In this document: piece by piece, positions 5,313-6,873 of the stretch
Position numbering within the stretch: position 1 is the first letter of the stretch
How the letters are laid out: every line of letters starts with the position of its first letter
NCBI GenBank assembly: GCA_945874855.1
Contig: CAMCIP010000123.1
Location: forward strand, 1-6,873
DNA: 6,873 nt
Source of the DNA: Brevundimonas vancanneytii
GTDB taxonomy: Bacteria; Pseudomonadota; Alphaproteobacteria; Caulobacterales; Caulobacteraceae
Direction: 5' to 3'
Made by a program: the position numbers and the translations under genes
The notes under the pieces: generated by a model
What the model was told of the DNA's origin: nothing
Databases searched by the model: none
Seen by the model: the letters and a program-made list of their open reading frames with translations, nothing else

Positions 5313-6614
5313 ATGGCGACGTCGGGACTCTCCGTGGCCTGGTCATGGCACGGCCAGCGCGACGCCTTGCTGGCCGAGGCACACGCCAGGCCCTCCACCC
5401 CCCTGTCGCCGCCCATGCTGGTGACCCGGATCGCAACCATCTCCGGCCTGAAGGGCGAACGGGACGACCGCGCCCACATGACCGCCCTGTGCGCCCGTCT
5501 GGGCCAGCCCGAGCCGGGCCCGACCGCGCGCTGGTGCGTGGTCGACGCCGGCAGCTGGTCCCTGCGTTGGGAGCGGCACACCGAGGGCTCGACCTGGACC
5601 TTCTTCCGCGTGCCGCGCCGCGCCGAGCCCTTCTCGGAAACCGCCATGGACCTGGCCCCCCAGGACTGGGTCGCCGGATTTCCGGGTCAGGTCCTGGTGG
5701 CTGCGCGGCTGGAAGTCCGGCCCAAAAGCGGCCGGGCGTCCCCGAAGAGCTTTTTCGGACCCGAGGCCGTGGGGGCCAGACTGCCGGACGGCGGCGGCTC
5801 GGAGGCGATGACGGACTTCCGGCCCGACTCCCTGGGCATGACGCGCTTCCTGCTGCTGGACGGCGCGGGCGACCCGGTCGTGACCGGGCGGCACGTTCAG
5901 GCCCTGCTGGAGATCGAGACCTATCGCCTGCTGGCCCTCATGGCCTTTCCCGTCGCCGGGGCCGCCGCCGCCGAACTGGGCGGCATCGAGGAGCGTGCCG
6001 CCGAACTGGCCGGGGCTCTGGTGGAGAAGTCCGACATCGAGGCCGACCGCGCCCTGCTGGACCGGCTGGCCAATCTGGCCGGCGAGACCGAGGCCCTGAT
6101 CGGCCGCACCAGCTTCCGGTTCGGCGCGGCCGGCGCCTATCACCGACTGGTCGGGGAGCGGATCGAACGGCTGCGCGAGGAACGCCTCAACGGCATGGTG
6201 ACGATCGGCGAGTTCATGCAGCGCCGGCTGGAGCCCGCCATGCGCACCTGCGACGCCGTAGAACGGCGCGAACGGGCGGCCATCGACCGCATCGCCCGCA
6301 TGGCCCAGATGCTGAGCACGCGCGTGGGCGTGGCGTCCGAGGCGACCAGCGCCGCCCTGCTGCGCTCCATGGACCGGCGCGCCGCCGTCCAGATCCGCCT
6401 GCAGCAGACCGTCGAAGGGCTGTCGACCGTGGCCATCGCCTATTACGCCGTCGGCCTGCTCGGGTTCGTGCTGAAGGGGCTTGAGACGGCCTGGAGCGGT
6501 TTCGACGCGACGGTGGCGGCGGGGATCGCCGCACCCCTGGTGGTGTTCGGCGTCTGGTGGTCGATGCGGGCCATGCGCGTGCGGCTCAGCCGTCTCGCCG
6601 ACGGGCACGGCTGA
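5313..6614 (+). CDS. DUF3422 family membrane protein
   Basis: This 433-residue protein matches the DUF3422 family from memory of its motifs: the N-terminal AEAHARPSTPL segment (H24-A-R-P27), FFRVP at 97-101, and a long conserved C-terminal helical block (about 275-390) including LSTRVGVASEATSAALLRSM (334-353) and IRLQQTVEGLSTVAIAYY (361-378). Two C-terminal membrane spans are visible at about 369-388 and 398-420, so a large cytoplasmic, partly coiled-coil N-terminal part is probably anchored by a hairpin. The ATG at 5313 follows GAGGGAG (5300-5306) with a 6-base gap. Its molecular function is unknown to me. The family also occurs in non-phototrophs, so this is likely the first gene outside the photosynthesis cluster, despite sharing the intergenic region with bchI. 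Confidence 0.88.
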   Translation: MATSGLSVAWSWHGQRDALLAEAHARPSTPLSPPMLVTRIATISGLKGERDDRAHMTALCARLGQPEPGPTARWCVVDAGSWSLRWERHTEGSTWTFFRVPRRAEPFSETAMDLAPQDWVAGFPGQVLVAARLEVRPKSGRASPKSFFGPEAVGARLPDGGGSEAMTDFRPDSLGMTRFLLLDGAGDPVVTGRHVQALLEIETYRLLALMAFPVAGAAAAELGGIEERAAELAGALVEKSDIEADRALLDRLANLAGETEALIGRTSFRFGAAGAYHRLVGERIERLREERLNGMVTIGEFMQRRLEPAMRTCDAVERRERAAIDRIARMAQMLSTRVGVASEATSAALLRSMDRRAAVQIRLQQTVEGLSTVAIAYYAVGLLGFVLKGLETAWSGFDATVAAGIAAPLVVFGVWWSMRAMRVRLSRLADGHG

Positions 6615-6644
6615 GGATCGGAAACTTCTGCGACCTAACGACGA

Positions 6645-6672
6645 TTGACACCCTATGGCGCGGGCCTAATGT
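6645..6672 (+). promoter_or_regulatory. Candidate sigma-70 promoter of the lipoprotein gene
   Basis: A perfect -35 TTGACA (6645-6650) is followed after 16 bases by TAATGT (6667-6672), an approximate -10. Predicted transcription would begin near 6679, about 31 bases before the start codon. The lipoprotein gene therefore need not depend on read-through from the DUF3422 gene. No hairpin terminator is visible in 6615-6644. Confidence 0.5.
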
Positions 6673-6709
6673 CGCGTCCACCACGATATGGATCGAGGCG
6701 AGGAAACAC

Positions 6710-6873
6710 ATGCGTAAATTCGGAATTTTCGGCGCCGCAACCGCCAGCCTGACCCTGGCCCTGGCGGCCTGCTCCGGCGGCGAAGAGAAGGCGGCCCCGG
6801 CTGAGGCTCCCGCCGAAGCGCCCGCCGCGCCGGCCGCCGAAGCCCCGGCTGCCGAGGCGCCCGCTGCCGAGAC
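6710..6873 (+). CDS. Lipoprotein with Ala/Pro/Glu-rich tail, 3' end beyond the window
   Basis: Only the first 54 codons are present. They encode a short basic start (M-R-K), a hydrophobic signal segment (residues 4-20) and a lipobox L18-A-A-C21, with S22 after the acylated Cys, which by the usual rule would favour sorting to the outer membrane. From residue 28 the sequence is a low-complexity tether built of A-P-A-E/A-E-A-P-A units. The ATG at 6710 follows GAGGCGAGGA (6695-6704), a good ribosome site 5 bases upstream. Similar small Ala/Pro-rich lipoproteins are common in Caulobacterales, but the function cannot be judged because the rest of the protein is missing. Confidence 0.8.
   Translation, partial: MRKFGIFGAATASLTLALAACSGGEEKAAPAEAPAEAPAAPAAEAPAAEAPAAE
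6791..6873 (+). repeat. Low-complexity A/P/E repeat within the lipoprotein gene
   Basis: From residue 28 the coding sequence repeats A-E-A-P-A units. At DNA level two 15-base units are aligned at 6836-6850 and 6851-6865, with a third begun at 6866. The units differ at synonymous positions (GAA/GAG, GCC/GCG, CCG/CCC), which suggests an older, selected protein repeat rather than recent slippage. The array may continue past the window. Confidence 0.6.

Noticed and set aside
5243..6484. Plus-strand 413-codon frame overlapping the DUF3422 gene
   Set aside because: Arg/Gly-rich shadow frame with no motif, while the overlapping frame at 5313-6614 carries the DUF3422 motifs and two membrane spans.
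5343..6608. Minus-strand 421-codon frame opposite the DUF3422 gene
   Set aside because: Antisense shadow rich in Gly/Gln/His/Ala; no ribosome site or recognisable domain.
6615..6644. Terminator after the DUF3422 gene
   Set aside because: No stem-loop with a T-run can be drawn in this stretch.

Overview
The window is very GC-rich (roughly 70 % by eye) and carries the left-running part of an alphaproteobacterial photosynthesis gene cluster, with non-photosynthetic genes running right from its edge. The genes for the magnesium-chelatase ATPase subunits BchI and BchD, the accessory hydrolase BchO and the carotenoid O-methyltransferase CrtF indicate an anoxygenic phototroph that makes bacteriochlorophyll a and methoxylated acyclic carotenoids. 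Protein style, GC content and the mix of neighbours fit an aerobic anoxygenic phototroph of the Caulobacterales (Brevundimonas-like). That placement is an inference and Sphingomonadales are not excluded.

Layout, left to right. At 1-16 (minus) there may be the first few codons of a further gene that runs off the left edge. At 17-84 is an intergenic strip with two tandem PpsR/CrtJ-type inverted repeats. crtF is at 85-1197 (minus), followed by its promoter region at 1198-1299 with another PpsR/CrtJ-type site. A tightly packed operon on the minus strand follows, read right to left: bchI (5142-4117), bchD (4120-2366), bchO (2360-1482) and an unrecognised 61-residue single-span membrane protein (1485-1300). 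Successive genes overlap by 4 bases (ATGA) or are separated by 5 bases. A 170-base divergent intergenic region (5143-5312) holds two inverted repeats of identical form, GCGTC-N10-GACGC. A DUF3422-family membrane protein lies at 5313-6614 (plus), and the start of a lipoprotein with an Ala/Pro/Glu-rich tail lies at 6710-6873 (plus, cut by the window end).

How they work together. BchI and BchD form the AAA+ motor that drives insertion of Mg2+ into protoporphyrin IX by BchH (not in the window). BchO is the conserved alpha/beta-hydrolase-like partner gene. CrtF methylates the 1-hydroxyl group of acyclic carotenoids. The bchI operon, crtF and the gene off the left edge each have upstream sequences matching, or closely resembling, the TGTC-N10-GACA repressor site of photosynthesis genes. 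This suggests three transcription units under one oxygen/light-responsive regulator. The DUF3422 and lipoprotein genes have their own promoter-like sequences and probably mark the edge of the cluster.

The most interesting signals are the CGTC-N10-GACG variant operator pair between bchI and the DUF3422 gene, the 8-bp-spaced tandem operators at the left edge, and the unrecognised 61-residue membrane protein coupled to bchO.
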